A stretch of DNA of 64,000 nucleotides from Polytrichum commune (taxonomy: Eukaryota > Streptophyta > Polytrichopsida > Polytrichales > Polytrichaceae): contig OX485806.1 in assembly GCA_950295325.1 (NCBI GenBank), positions 12,588,001 to 12,652,000 on the forward strand. Reading direction: 5' to 3'. Every line of letters begins with the position of its first letter. The stretch's first letter is position 1. Of the stretch, positions 45,901 through 61,651 are shown one piece after another. The position numbers and the translations under genes were made by a program. Under the pieces are notes generated by a model. The model did no database searches and was not told the origin of the DNA. It saw nothing but the letters and a program-made list of their open reading frames with translations.

Positions 45901-48900
45901 TGATTGGTGGGTGCACCTCTTCTAGAATGATGTTCTTCTCTGTTAATTCATCCTTCCGGGCCCCGAGAAGTTCGTGAATGGCCCAAATTTTCCGCTTCAA
46001 ATCTCGTTTGCTAAGGTCCCTCCCTTTCACCAATCGCCACCGGTCTACGTTCTCATTGGGACACTCACATAAATGTGAAAGTTGTTCCACTTGTATTTTT
46101 TCTTCTCGGAGCTAGATATGTATATGCGGTACAAACAAACACTATATTATTCGAGATAAAAACTATTATATTGTGTTTAGAACCAAAGAGTCAATAACCA
46201 ACATTTGGATACCTCTCGAACACACGATGTAACATCTTTGTAAATTCCATCACGAAGAGATTATGCCCATCACCCGAACTGATTTTTGCATGTTTAATTA
46301 CACCCATCTTGTTCTAAATATGTCATATGGTCCAACAAATTGTTGTAGAGTTTTTCAATGATTTGTATATAATTTCATGATGAAATTACACTAGATCATG
46401 GCAAATCTAGTTCATGGCAAATCTAGATCATGGCAAATGGTTGGACCATTTTGCAGTCAACAACCTTTCAGCTGGATCCACCCAATGGCCCGTACCTAAC
46501 GATTCATGTTTTCAAGGACATTGATCATTGCTTGGAAAATCACGGGACTTTTCTAGAAGCAATGAATCTTGAACCTTAACCCTATTTCACTACCGATTGG
46601 TTCCAACTGTCAAGTCTACCTCAATAATATAGTGTTCTTTGCTCTCAATTGTTGATGTTGTGATAAAAACCACATTTGATTAGTAAGGTGGGTGGATCTT
46701 TAAACAACTAATGATTCCAAATAAGTTCCCAACACATAGATACATATCGGAGTTTTGAAATGCACGTATTTGAAGGAAAACCATACACAATGAAATTTGA
46801 CACTTCTCCGCCAACCATCACGTTCATTCAAGACTAGTTTAACATTGCTTGCTTACTTGCTTTTGAAGGGTGACAAACTCATCGTACACAATGTCGGGGT
46901 CGGGTGCCACACGTGCAATGGTCAATAAGGAATCGTGGGTCAAAGCACACGCAACGGAGAGCAAGGAGATTTCATCGACCCTCTTTGAAAGCTCCAATTC
47001 GGAGAATTTCAATAATTCCACCTATATGCAAAATGAACCAATCACACATTATAGCATTGTCAACTTCCACAATGTTCATAGGCAAAATTAACCCTTAAAT
47101 GCTTGGGCAACCACGTAGTGATTGGTTTTTTTTTGGTCAAAGGGCCAAATCGCTAAGTTCCAAACCTGTGTTGGAGATACTCTTTCTGTAGGATGTTTTA
47201 GTTAGGTTATGATGCGTCTTTTGACTGTTGGGATTGAGCAAAAGACCTAGTTTGTAGATTCTACACCGTTGAGAGAATTGGAACTTGAGTGCCCAAAATA
47301 AAACCAAATTCTAGGGGTGCTTCAATCATGTGCCTCTTGTAACTCTTTCCTTTGCAACTTCTTGCCTGCTAATGAATACATGCTATCCTTACAACAAATG
47401 AAAGTTTGGATGAAATCTTATGCTTACAAGTATGTTTGTTTTTTATTTTGTCTTTTTTAAATGAAAAATCACAACTAATTTGAATATGGTCCAATCATGT
47501 TGAAATTGTGGTTGTAGCTTCAATGTACATTTTCCTATTTATGTAGGGTTTTGCTTTAGAGGTCGCGCTTCTTCAAGTAAACAAGAATTACTCATAGACA
47601 ATGTTTTGACTTTTTGAAAACGGGCCGAGCCATTTAGGGGATAAAAATAATAATGATGACAATGTGATGTTGACTTCATGAGGAAGCAAGTATAAATGAA
47701 GAGCCTCTTCACTCACTAACTTTCAACGGAAGACTCATTTGATGGGCACAATGATAGTAGTTCCTAAGTTTTCACGAGGGCCAAAAAATGAGCTCTAAAG
47801 CTTTTGAAACTCAAGTACTCTCATTCCGATGTCGATTAATTCTTCACGTGTATGCTTGTGAAGTATTACACAACCTTGATCCAATTTGAAAAAACACACG
47901 TCACAAGTGCATCTATTTTCAAATTCAATATGCATTGATGGCCCTAAATACACGAAAGCTCTCATCACGAAAGCTACTACGTGGAGCAAAATATGAATGT
48001 TTATGGTCGGACGGTTGTTGCCAATTTCATTCAAAACATAAATCTAAATTACGTGTCACTAGTCGACGTTGTTATCATTGGCTTACTCCAACTACATACA
48101 TGGATGTAACCCAAAACTATTCATCTTTCACATCCCGGATTTGTTTGTTAGTTTATCTCAATCTAGACCTTCACATCATACTTTATGATACATCTTTGGA
48201 TCGAGGTCAATCCATCCCCAAGTAGTTAGCCGAGGGGTTAAAATACAACAAATTCAACTAAAGCATTCAAGGCAAAGACGATACTTCTACTCTTTTATAT
48301 GTAAGTTATATGGTCACTCACTTGGACGTTAGATTTCTCGTAGAGAATGCATAGCTCATCGTTGCGGTCGATGAGGCTAAGGCCCACCGAGTTGCGTGTT
48401 TTAAGAGCCAAGGAGTAGTTTTTGAAGGCATTTGTTTGATATTTGTCTTGCCCATGTACGCATTCCTCTTGCTTCTTGATGGCAACTTTGAGCTCGTCCA
48501 CAATAAACTGGGAGCTATCACTTCCGACCATCAGGCTATAAAATATACTATGGGAAAGTTCTATTGATGCACGGCTCATTAGGGGCGGTTTACACTATGG
48601 ACCATGAAGTCGTCCCACGTAAGAGGCCTATTTTGCGTGGCACGACTTCATGGGACGACTTCCATGGTCCGAGTTACTAAAATATTAGTTTTCATGGTTC
48701 GTGGGCCCTTCACTAGGTGTAAACCGAATGTGGGCCAAGAGGAATGACCACACACCAAAAAGTGAAGGTGCTGATTTTTTTAATACATGCCCAAAAAAAA
48801 CCGGGAAAACAAAATATTAAAAAAAAAATTCGGCCAATGGCTGATTTTCAGCCTTACGGCTCCCTTGATTTCCATTGAGTCGAGCATTTTGCCTCGCCTC

Positions 48901-51900
48901 AACGGAAAACCCGTTGGACCATGGCACATTATCCAAATGGCAGATTTTAGTAGTTTTTGGGGACCTCAAAGTTAGTGGTCATTCTCCTTTTTTCAAGGTA
49001 GTGTAAAGCCAAATGGGACCAAGAGCACTTTACTCTCCAATCACAGATTTTAGAATTTCATGGTCATGGCTCTTGGTCCATAGTGTAAACCGCCCCTTAG
49101 TTTCATAAAACGGTACTAAACTTCAATTTGGTGATGAAAATGTGACGAATACCACACTAAATGTGGTATTTAGTGTCACTTGGTATTTAGAATCGCACAA
49201 AGCTATAATTGTTTATTGTATATCTTTTTCTTCTTCTTTCAACAAATTTCAAATCAGTTGTTCAGACATTATAAAATATTCACATCTTTACTCGGTACAA
49301 ATTAAAAATAGCATGGTGTAACTCCAAATAGTAAGTGATGCTAAATATACTATTTAGTGTAGCTTCACATCATATTCCTTTTAGTATAGTCCACTGCATG
49401 CACGTGAGTCCTGGGCAATTGACATGCATCACTGAGCAAATCTATCGTAGTGGTAGATTTGCTTATTTAACTCACCAACACATGATGATTGTCTACGACT
49501 CAAATGTTGGTAGTGGTCATACTCTAATAAATGGTCACATTATTTTATTTATCAACAAGTCGGTGTATTGAAGGCAAAGAAACTTGTCTAGTGGTTCTCG
49601 TTGTTCTTCTTATTGGGATTTATTTTTTGATTTTTTGATTTTTTAAGCCTTCCGTTGCACTTTATCATGTTTTGACCTCTAAAGGCCCACGAAGACACAA
49701 GGGATGAAGCCTTTTCTAAGATGTGCTAGAATGCAAAAAATCTCAAGGTTTCTTCGTAACTATCACAATAGCAAACTTGTGAGCTACCATCGTGGGATCA
49801 AATTCACATGGTTGGAAATAAAACAAGCAATTTTTCTCTTATTGGAATGAAGATATAGAAGTGATTTGGATCAGAAATCCATCATAATCATGAAACTCAT
49901 TATCTCAATGAGAAAACTTGAAATGGTTGGTTAAGCCCATTGACGCTCTATAATGGTGAAGAGTTGAAAGCATAATATGATTTTGAAATGATTATATTGT
50001 CAAAGTGTCGTTTGTGAAGTGAGCACTTTATGAGATATCATTAGAGAATAACCATGCATGCAATTTCATGATCAAGTTTTTGGAGTTGATAGTCTTTTGA
50101 TAGTCAATTTTAAAATCCATGAGTAGGGGAAAACAATTGAGTAAAAGAATGCTCATTTTTTTTAGCAAGATACATGAGACGTTGAAGATGCATGCAAAAA
50201 TGCTCTTGTATGTCTTTAGGGGTTACATCACATGATTCACCGGTGGGGCACTCTGCAAGATTTTTATGCACCACGTGTGACATAAGCGTATTGGTGTAAG
50301 GCTATTTACTTCCAAGGCAAGAATTCAAGGTTCCTATGATTACTTCATTCTCTAAAACGGCCTATTTGTTTGCACCCTACCATTACTTATACTTCCCATG
50401 CCAAAAACAATTTATTGTAGTCTATATCCTTTTAAGTCATAAGTGTAATCCCTATCATACATAAAACCATGTCCATATCATACATAAAATCTTGCCCATA
50501 TATGTTGTTGCAAACAAAACTCCATACAAGCCATTGCAGAAAACTTGTGCCCGAGGATCATATTACATTAGGCAACGACATTTGTTGACCACAAAATACA
50601 ATCCTAGAATGGAAACAATGACTCCCATGTCACTGGAGGAAAACTTGTGGACCTTTACAATTATACGTTGTGACTTGGCCATTGTGACTCATGGCAAGAA
50701 TATACATATATAAATCACTTTGGTTGTAACTGAAGGTTTTTGGTTGCAGTTTGCGACAATTACCAACCAAGTCCCTCTAGTTGACAATCAAAATGATGTG
50801 TTTATGCATTTTCTTGCCACGAATCACAATGGCCAAGACGCAACAAATGGTTGTAACATACATGTTTTCTTCTAGTGTGTGTTTACACATCAAACCTAAT
50901 AAATTCTTGTAACCACAACAACTACAAGTTCAATACTTGCAATTGGTTGACACTGAAACATAGAGAAGAAAAACTTGCAAATATATCATTCTAATACTTC
51001 AAACAAAAGAAAGTCATATAACACTTGCATATCATACACATCCATATCAACAACTATAATATCATACATCATATGCATTACGAAAGTGCACGTATATTTG
51101 CATTTCTTTTTTAAATGTGATTGTGTGTGTTGAAATCTCCGAGATCCTCAAAATTTAACCCCTATATCAATTCTACTAAAAATTGGTGGCCCACACATAA
51201 TACCTATCTACTTTGCATAAAGTGAGGTTTTCTTGCTTTAATTGGACCCTTCATTATTTGGAATTCCTTTATAGTTTAGTTTCGCATGAATTTACTCCTC
51301 CCTATATAATGGCACACATTGTTTGTAAAATGCACTAAGTGCCCCCATCCGAGGCACGACTCGAGCTTTACCACTCAAAGATGTTCGCACGTGAACCCTT
51401 ACACGTGATTTTGGTTAGACAATACCCATCTACGTGGCTTTGCATGTGATAATATGTGATGAAGTTGGATTGTTTTTTGTGTTGTTTGGTCACACTATGT
51501 TATATCCAAAAAAACATTGAACAATCATCATATATGTTTTGAAGCCATCACTAGTGCAAATCGAACACATACTTGTATCTTCCGTAGAGCTTGTGTGCAT
51601 TTGCTAATGCCGTCTTTCACGGTCCCACACGCTTGCACATCCGGCAACACTTGTTGGTGCATTTGGTTGAGGACATCTTGTTTATATCGGAGCTCTTCTT
51701 GAAGTTTGGCCACTATTTGTTCAAGTGATATAAGCTTGTCTTTCATCTCGGCAATGGTAACCTTACATGCCTGTACTCCATTATTTGTGTCTTCAGCTCA
51801 CAATAACAAACAAACAAACCAATCAACCAACCTAAAAATAATATAAAACCCCAAAAAAAAAACCAAAAATGTAATTAAATAAATGAGAATATCAACGGAA

Positions 51901-54900
51901 AATGTGACTTGATTAAAGTATCTCTTCTTCATTAAGGTTGATGCCATTTTATGATTGTGATTTATTTGAACCCAATAGTTGATTAACTCTAATCCATCGA
52001 CCTCACCAATGTTGGACCGGTATTGTCTATTTTTTCATGCCATTCAGATTCCTATAATTAGGTTTTTTAATGACAATATGGTATGGGTATTTGGGGTTGT
52101 TTTTTTGTTTTTGATACCGGATTGGATTTCTATACCATGAAAGAAACTTTAGAACTAGTTAAACTTGTCCTAATATCGATATGGTTTAGAAAGGTATTGA
52201 CCCAAATAATAACTCAAATATTTAAATGTTCTCACACCTTGAGATACCAACCAAATATCAATAACTAACAAGTAGTACTCATGGAATGTTTACACTCATG
52301 AACGATGATCATGACCACCGCTTTCTAAACTCTTACATTGATTGAGATATGAGTGTGGTCCACTTCGTTTACCACAAGGCCATAAAAAATAAGAGTGACC
52401 ATGCAGTAAGACCCCAATAAGACCATGTAGTAGTGACCGATAGTAAGACTAGATGAACCCCGTAGTGGTACTACCTGGCCAATGACCTATTGATCCAATT
52501 TTTGTGTAGCTCATGACATGTGCATAAAGTGCTCCTGCAATACTAGTAAGGTAAGTTATACGTGCCTTGTGTTGTCTTTTGTTTTGTGTAGTTTACAAGT
52601 TGCGGGTTTTGATTGGATTTTTGAGGGTAGTTGAGTGCCATGCTTCATTTTGGTGCATATAATGTGTGAGCATGCCATTAACCACACAAAATAGAGCATC
52701 TACATAGACCTTGTAGAGACAATCACTTTCATTCACAAAGCTCAAATGAGGTTGGTGAAGGAACATGGATTTGTATTTTGTAACTATGTTGATTCCACTT
52801 CCCATGCAATTTACAAGTGCCTTGTAGGCAAAGTTCCAAACACAACATAAGCTTATTTAAATACCATAATGTTTTATTGTTCTTCTTAAACACCGTGTGA
52901 CATTTGAACAGGCACACATAAATCTCATTCTAAACACAGGTGAACCTCAAAATGAGCCTCCCTACATGACCATTTTGTATGTAATGAAGTAGGTCACCGA
53001 ATCTCTTTGGTGACAATCCAAACCTATTTTGACCGATGCGAACGTACCCCGATCGACCTCCCAGAACGTTGTCGAAATGATTTGACTCAAAATGATAGTT
53101 GTTGAAATATTTCGGGTCAAAACGAAAGTTGTAAGATGGTGTTGTCGTGAAAGTACCTTGTTTCTAGTAGTGTATGTATTCATTCAAGGAACAAACACAC
53201 ATGCACTTCCGATAACCATAACTAGTAATGGTAGGTCCAATTTTCGATCCAATTTTCAATCATATTCTATCATACATTTGCTAATGCAACACGAACTCCA
53301 AGATGCAAAATTTTAATTTAATGATCACAAAAATTGCTTACTTCAGTGAGGTGGATGAGTTTGTTACGTTGGCTGCGGATCACATTGTAGAGTACTAGGT
53401 CATCCCGGCGGCGCTTTTGAAGCTCCACTAACCTTTTTTGGAAACTCATAATGAAAGCATCTTCAACCGCTATTTTCTCAATTGTTTGTTTCCACAATGA
53501 ATACTGCAACAAACCATTAAAACAATTGAAATCACTTTGAGACTTTTAATTGATTTCCCGATTGGTGGTTGTATTTTCGTTATTTTTCTTGCAAATGAAC
53601 GTGTTCAATTCGTACTTAGAAAATAAAGTTGATTTGATAAACAAATCAATAATATATGATAGGGAAAAAAAACCCAGTTAAGCATGATGGGTATGTATCA
53701 GTGTTGGTATAGTATCATCTTTTATTGATATCATTTGGGTATCTATAATGAGGATATGACATTTTTTGATACCAGTAGAGTATGTGGTGTTTGACAATGT
53801 TGTTGTTTTCTATACACCATTTGGGTCTACATACCATGCAAGAACCTTCACACTTAAGGTAACATCATCTCGGTATCAATATGGTTTACGATAATGTCAA
53901 CCCAAATAATAAGTCAATTATACAAAGATTCTCTCACCTTGAGATACCCACCAAATAACAATGGTTTGATCGGAATTACGATTTTGGTACCACAAGTAGC
54001 TTCTTTGATATCGTAATGGATATCGATTACCGAAACGTGTGGATGCACTTGTAAACCAAACCGATATTGATACGTACCAATACAATTCTTTCACATTTTA
54101 TTTGATAATTGATCGAATCCATGTACTCAAAAAAAAACCATTGTTACCATGTAAAAATGTAAGACATGATGCTTTGTAGCTACAAATTGATGTGCAAGTG
54201 AATATGCAATTTCTACATGTCGATCAAATTTTTCAATTTAGAGTTATACATGTATTATGAACAAAAAATAAAATCTTATTAGTGCAATTCTATTGGCAGA
54301 CCCTATGATACAAATGACCCAAAAAAAATTTAAAAAATTATAGACTTGGATTACATGTCTTGTGATGAACATTTTTGTTGCATGCACATTACCATGGGGC
54401 GATGTCTGGTTCAACACATTATTATTATTGTTTTGGAAATTTGTTGCCATGTATCATATTTGCAATGGTCAAGGCCATCCTCAATCCATCATGGCAATTA
54501 GCTTTCGGTAGTCAAAGTGCTACACTAGATAACACTCTATTTATGTGGGAAATGCACGCTAAGAGTGGAGATTTGACATTCTCAAAGTACATATAATTAG
54601 GGTTTCCATTATGTTCTCATGATATTTTCTTTCAAATAATTGTCTTTTGTAATGTGCATCACTTAACAATGCGATAAATTTTCACAAAATTGTTGATCAA
54701 CTAGAACAAGCGTCCGGTCCATATTTGGTTGAATCCAAGTTTTATGTTTGTATTGAATGAAAATAATGCCAAGTATATGGCGGATGAGAACTTTCTCACC
54801 ACTAGGACTATGGCCACTTTTTGGTGTCAAGTTCTAATTTAATTATGTGGAATTCACTACACTAAATATTGTGATGAGGGTGACCCGCGTTATTTATGAA

Positions 54901-57900
54901 AACTTGTGTTTTGCCATTTGTTGTGGCCTATAAAAATGATTGCAATTATTTGTGTTATTGTGGCCCATGTTGTATATTAGCATTCATATTTAGTTAATTG
55001 TAGATTAAAGTACAAATAATTTAATATATTGTCAAAAGAAAAGAGAATGTTTTGACATAAGGCTATCATCCACACTAAGTATCAATGACTTTGGAATTAG
55101 AGTAGCCTACATGGGAAGTTAAGTAGCTATAATGTGTAACTTCCATGTAGAAAATTGTCATGCATGACTATTCAATTAAAGCTGCAACAAGAAACCTTAT
55201 TGATATGCCTTACATATGAAATGAGATTTAGAATTAATAAAGAAAGAGTCTTAGTGCATTCTCAACTGGTATACAACCTTACTAGATGCAGCTTGCAATA
55301 AATGCTCCCACATGCTTATGAGCTCTCCTTTATGGTGTTGCACATTAAGTTGCTCAATGGTGCATTCTACCACTTCTCGTTCTAGGCTTTGCACCTGTTT
55401 TTTTGGGGGGCACAAGTTGAATAATCAATTGCATGAATGGAACCAAAATACAACCACCTCAAAAGGACCAGCGCAAACCGATGGCTTTGCACATGTTAAT
55501 TACCATCAAAACTCATTGAAATCTATTACATAAAATGACACTAAGGAGCATAACCTCAACTATAAGTTACTCCATGTCTTTATATGTTTGTCCTTCTGTT
55601 CGCCATTGCATCAATGTGCATATACCTACGACATGTATATGTTAGGTATGTTCATCTTGTCCCCTAGAGCAAGGAGGTTGTGATCCAAGGGCTGAGCAAT
55701 CCCTTTATACTTGAGATTCAACATGAGAAATCTTTGGTGCGCAAATCACGCAACATTGCTCCTTGGACCCCGCAAGATATTATGCTAACAATGACGGGGA
55801 GTCAACAAGATTAGTTACTAATTAGAGTGTAAAAGTGCCATGAGTGTACCCCTAGCCATCGTGGTTGAAACGGTTATATTGAGATCAAAACTATGAACGA
55901 AGGAAGCATGATTTTGAAGAGACCTTGGAGTTGCTTTCTCGAAGTTGGAGTGCAACTTTGTTCCCGATTTCTTCCGCGGCAAGCAAGGTGTTGATGTAGA
56001 TGTCAATCTCCTTACGGAGTTCCTCTGCACGCCCTTGATTTCGATTCCTTTCAGTCTCCATGAGTTTGAACTATCCAACACCAAATTGGCACGTGCATAC
56101 AATAAATTGGAATACAATAATTTGTTTTTTCTATGACCGATCTAGTTCAAGTTTTTATGTAATGTAGTAATTTGGTCAAATGTTTGTTTTGTTGGCTATG
56201 TCTGTAGGACAGAGACTATGCATCAACTTCTTCGGTTCAAGAGCAAATTTCCTAACCACTTTGCGTTCACACTTGGACGTTACTTGTTCTTGTTATTTTT
56301 GGTCCACTTTATTTAATGTGGACTCTCTCTATATATATATTTGTATATCTACATATATATAATTTATCCCTAAAATGCATTGAAAGAAGTCTAGTTAACT
56401 ATAGTTATTTCGGTAGTTCTTGATTATTCATTTAAAAAAAATTGAGTGATAAATGAGTAGCTTCAATTCTTGACCCGCATTTGAGAAGAAGGTGCTCAAA
56501 ATTCAAGAAAGGTTTGGTATAGTGAATAATCATGGATTGGCATGAGCAAAGTGGACAACTACAATTGTAGTCTTTCACAGTAAAAGACAAAGCCTCATGG
56601 TTCTACCGTTTTCTTGTTTGAGAGTACCATAGAGTGTTCTCTATTGAGACAAAATGTAAGAAATTTCCCCTCAAATTTGTCATGTGTCATTCTCACATTG
56701 GTTGAGTTCCACTTGAGTTTCACATGGATAAATCACGTTTCAGCACTAGTTAACACCCCCACGCAAGCAAGAGAGAGACACTTCACCTCGATGATAGTTA
56801 CAAGCTCATATGTAAACCTAGAACATGGTTGTGTGGTATCAATAAGGGTATCTATATCAATGTTGCGTGGGTAACAATAAGGGTACGTGTACCAAGGCAA
56901 AATACCCAACATGGCTCCTCCAACGATAAAATTCATATCCACGTTATACTTGCACATAAATTGGTGTAAAAAGCTATCATATTTGTTGGTATCCTTGAGC
57001 AATTCACGAAGATGTAGAAGGTCACTAAGACTTAAAGAAGGAAGTTAATTTTCTTGCCTTTGGGTGTTGCCCATTTTGACAATCAATGGACTTTACCTAC
57101 CTCTAGAATGGGCATATGAACTCCAAAATCGAGAGTTTAAATGCTCACATATATGTATTTTATTCTGATCGAGGGTCCTCGAGCATCATGTCATCAAAAT
57201 TAGAGATTCTCACTAGTTGTCCCAACTTGAAAACTTCAACTTTGTCACCGCTTGACCTTCTCAGATTTTGTTGAAACAAATAGGGGGTTTTCTTACCAAC
57301 TATTCATAAAGGAGTGGGTGTCCACATACAAGTGGTCAATCCTAATTTATGTTGGTGATCGTGGGCTAAATTGGCCTCGACATCAAGGGTGGTGTGAAAT
57401 TTCCAAGTTCATTGGAGTGCACTTGGGGCTACAAAGGGCGAATACCCCTTGACTTGTTGGGTATAGAATTACATATGCCTTACCTACTTGTAAGGTAAGA
57501 AGGTCTTAAAAGGGGACTTTTGGCTTCCGATCCATTTCTCGTAGGATACAAAACACTCAATTTAGAGATGATTAGCAAATCCAAATTGTGCACATATCTA
57601 TTCTCCTCGTATTTGCTAAACTCATAAGAATGTATTATTTGTTGTTAATATGAAGATTCCTTTTGTTATCAAATGATCGTTTAACTCCCCCTCCCCCCAA
57701 ATTATATTCATTGTTGAGTGTGTAATGGATATTAAAGCTGAGCACATAGTCCAATCACTTTTAGATATATGTTTATGTTGGTGTCCATTTGTAGATGGGT
57801 CTTAGAACCACACCGAACCATGCACCACTCAACAAAGGTGTATTTTTAAGACAATTAATTGGATTGTACCCACTTACGGGTTTAGGGTTTAGGGTTTAGT

Positions 57901-60900
57901 GTGAAACACACGCAACATCAACTTGAAACATACATTCTTTCAAAACAAGGAGAAATCAAATTATCAAAGAGAAACAAAGAGAGATTAATGTGCTTGTAAG
58001 GAGTATTAAGGATATTTTGTTTTACCTCCCGCTGGATTTTTTTCTTCTCTTGTTTGAATATTGGTAGAGTGGATTCTAATTTCCCAACATTTAGTTGCAT
58101 TTCTTGAAGCCGCGTGATCACCCTGTCGCGTTCTTTCAGAGCCTTGTTCAAAACATCTTGCTCATGTTTGAAAGCAGAGTCCTTATCCATCAGTTGTATT
58201 TCTAGGTAGACCTGCATTTTAAAATTATAATCATATTGATATCCTCACCTTTGGTCATTTTTAATAAAGTGTTCCTTTCGGGTTGGTTGTATTCTTCTAT
58301 TGAGATCCTTTGATTGATAATGACATAAGGTAGAATCGACGTGCAAATATGGTCAAAGTATGTGAAGAAATTCATCATATAATTATAAGACAATTATATG
58401 CAATCTTTGCTTTCTAGTTTAAACCACCATTTCTAATCATTATGGTGTGTGTGTGTATAAGCTTGTAAACTTGTACACTAGGTTTGAGTCACGGGACATC
58501 AATTTATTTAATATTACATCTTTATAAATGGTTTGGGAATATTTGCAATTAAAAAATGAAACTTTGACCTTCAAGGGTTTTGTGAAAAAACGAAAGTAAC
58601 ATGTTGCCTTCAATAGGATCTCTCAATCAATGCATGACCACACGTAATGGCAAATGGTTTGAGTATGATTATAGTGTGTCATATCCACTTGGGTTGCGTT
58701 GGCTTGCCCGGGTTGGTTGTATTTTAGGTTACCTTTGCAATTGATTTTCTCAATTTGTGCCAAAAAAAAGGAGAGACTATTGTGTATCATAATCACATTT
58801 GCATCGAGTACATATTTTAATTTATGCACACTGGTGAAACACTTCAAGAATATATAGCTAAGTGCCACTTCACACGCGAGACTGAGAGCCTGTGACCATT
58901 ACACTTCAAGCACTCTCATTGGTGGAAAAAGCGGAGCTGGTCCAAGTTCGCTTCACATTACGCTTGGGGGACCAACATAGTATACGATGGCAAGATGGAT
59001 GTAAAGTCCACATGGATTCCAACATGGCATCAAATGGACCATGTTTCATCTTCACTTAATTGTTTTTCAAAACCACTTCTTGGAGGTAGGTCTAACACAA
59101 AACCGGGAGACCACGGCACTCTAAACGCTCACAAACATTGATTTATTCTCTCTTATCATGTGTGAGAACCCGCGTGAATAGAAATTCATTGAAATAGCAT
59201 TTGATTGAGGGCCCAGGCACATATGACTTCACACTACACTTGAGGGTCCGTGACCACACTACGTGATTTTGGAGGTGTCTTGGGACGGCCTTTGGACACT
59301 TTCTTTCAGGCTCCCACAATTTCATGGTCACGGCTCTTGGCTCGTGTGTGAAGTGGCCCTAAATATGCACACTACATTGTTAGGTGTGTCACCAACCATT
59401 AGCAAAACAACATACTCTATATATAATCCTCGTTCATAAAACACAACCTGCTCGTCAAGAATTCCGTCCACTTCCGCTTTTGCCATCTCAAGATCTTTGC
59501 TCAAATCATGGGCCACATTCATCTAGCCATGCCAATATCCATCATCCCCGACCCCCTTCATTAGTTCATTCGATTCATCATGCATTTCCTAGCTTTGGCC
59601 AAGTCCATTTACATCCTCGTATTCACAAGAACTTCAATATTGCCACACCATTTATGGTATTTAATGTCACATACATTATGTGCGAATGGCCTAAACTAGA
59701 TGTTCAAAGATCTCAAAGTGTCGCATCTGCTAATTGCCGATATGATTTTATTTGTCAACATAAGTACTGGTTCTAAGTGAAAAGTTATTCGCCCTATGAC
59801 ATCTAGCGTAGCAAATTGGGATACTTGAGATGATAGTTTTGCGGTTTAGTGTGCAATGGGAAAATGTTATTGGGCATTCAAATGTCAAATGTCATTTGTG
59901 TACATTTTAGTCAACTTGTAGACCCATTGTGTAACACAGGGGTTACACCTCGTAACATTATTGAACATATTGATGTCAAGATATTAGGAAGCACACTTGA
60001 ATGCCAAGTGTCATAGGGTGACACTAATGACGAAGTTGTTGGTCATTAGACCTAGCATACGCCTCAAAATAGGGTCAGTGACACTAAATACCATAAATAG
60101 TGTAGCCCTTATCCATCAATGCCATCATGGAGATTATGGTTCCCTAAAAACTTCTAAAGCATTAGAAATATGGTGTGATTAGCTTTGATGTAGGTTTACC
60201 TAGGTCCGAGATGACCCTAAACTACCGGATGATAGTGGAGAGGTACCCAAAATCGAACGGAGTGGTTGGCAATTTGATTCCCAACTGTGAAATCTTCTCA
60301 CTACTTGACGGAAAAACTAGCCATGTGGTCAAAACACCCCTCGTGTTCCATTTTTTTTTTAAATGTTGATTTACCTGGTGTTCTGCATGTAGTTGCATTT
60401 TATTCGCATCCAAAGCAACTTTTACAAGTTCCTCCTTCTTTTGTTTCTTTGTAACTTGAAAACTATGGAGTTGCTTGCTAAGGTCCCCAACCTAAATCAA
60501 AATGACAAATGTTGAGGGACTAGTGATTTTTTACTATTATCATAATAAAAATAGAGTAGACATCTAACACAAACAAGTTATTCCAAATTCTTTTAATTTA
60601 ACTTGCTGAGGATGATTTAATGTTGATAGAGTTGTGATTGTGAGACTTGGAGCATGTTGCTATATATAAAGAAAACACAAAATATTGTAGGTAGTACATA
60701 AGTTTGTTCTTTGGAGATTTGGAGTGTTCAATTTTATTCTTTAATGTGAATGCCACCTAATTGTGCCGTGTTAGTAGAAAATGATATATATATTCAATGA
60801 ATAGATTAGCAAAACATACTAACCCACACTAAGCACCTAATTTAGTTAGTGTAGTTGATTGCAAATGTTTGCGATGGATGGACCTTCACCTTGGTTGCCC

Positions 60901-61609
60901 ACTTCTCCACTTGCCCACAAAGCGATTTCACCATAGTGAGCAAAATATCGCCCTACACCCGCCGAATATCATATATATTAGTATTCTACACGTTCCAAGT
61001 GAGATCCTCTATTCTTTAAACCGATTTAATAATCACACGTGACAACTTTGTCAATGGATATGTCTAATAAATTGTTGGAGTTTGCAAGCAACGCGGGTAA
61101 GTCTAACTCTACATTTCCGGGTTTACCCCTAATGGCGTGGAGGTTTCACCTCAATTCAAGAGTGCTCCATAAAATGTGATTTGAAGGACTTATTTGCCAT
61201 CGGTATTGAAACGTAGTTATAATTGAGGATGAATTTTACTATATTGGTAAGTCTGAACAAATGTAAATATCGTCAATCTCAAAAAAGTAACCATAGTCTC
61301 ATTTGAGAGTGACATGATTCGAACCTTGGCTTGGTTGGTTAAGGCATGAGTAAGCTTCGGAAAAGCCTTGTCATGTCAAGAACCTTGTTACTTTTGCCCA
61401 TAGGTAGTGTAAACCACCTAGCCAAGAAGAACTCAAAAGGGCCAAGAATTTGTCCCAAGGGAATCCCACCTCCCATGTTCTTAACAAAGTTTTCTTCTAT
61501 TCATGAAAGCTCAAAATTGGCATCCAAGATCATTGTGAGAGACTTTGACCGATCATCATCCAATGAACGACTTTGATCACCTCTAAAATATGCAAATGAA
61601 CTCCAAATC

Positions 61610-61651
<42 letters not shown>

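Noticed and set aside
47795-48034. 80-codon minus-strand frame between two CCDC146-like exons
   Set aside because: The exons on either side (48322-48507 and 46857-47021) already join without a gap against CCDC146, so this is intron.
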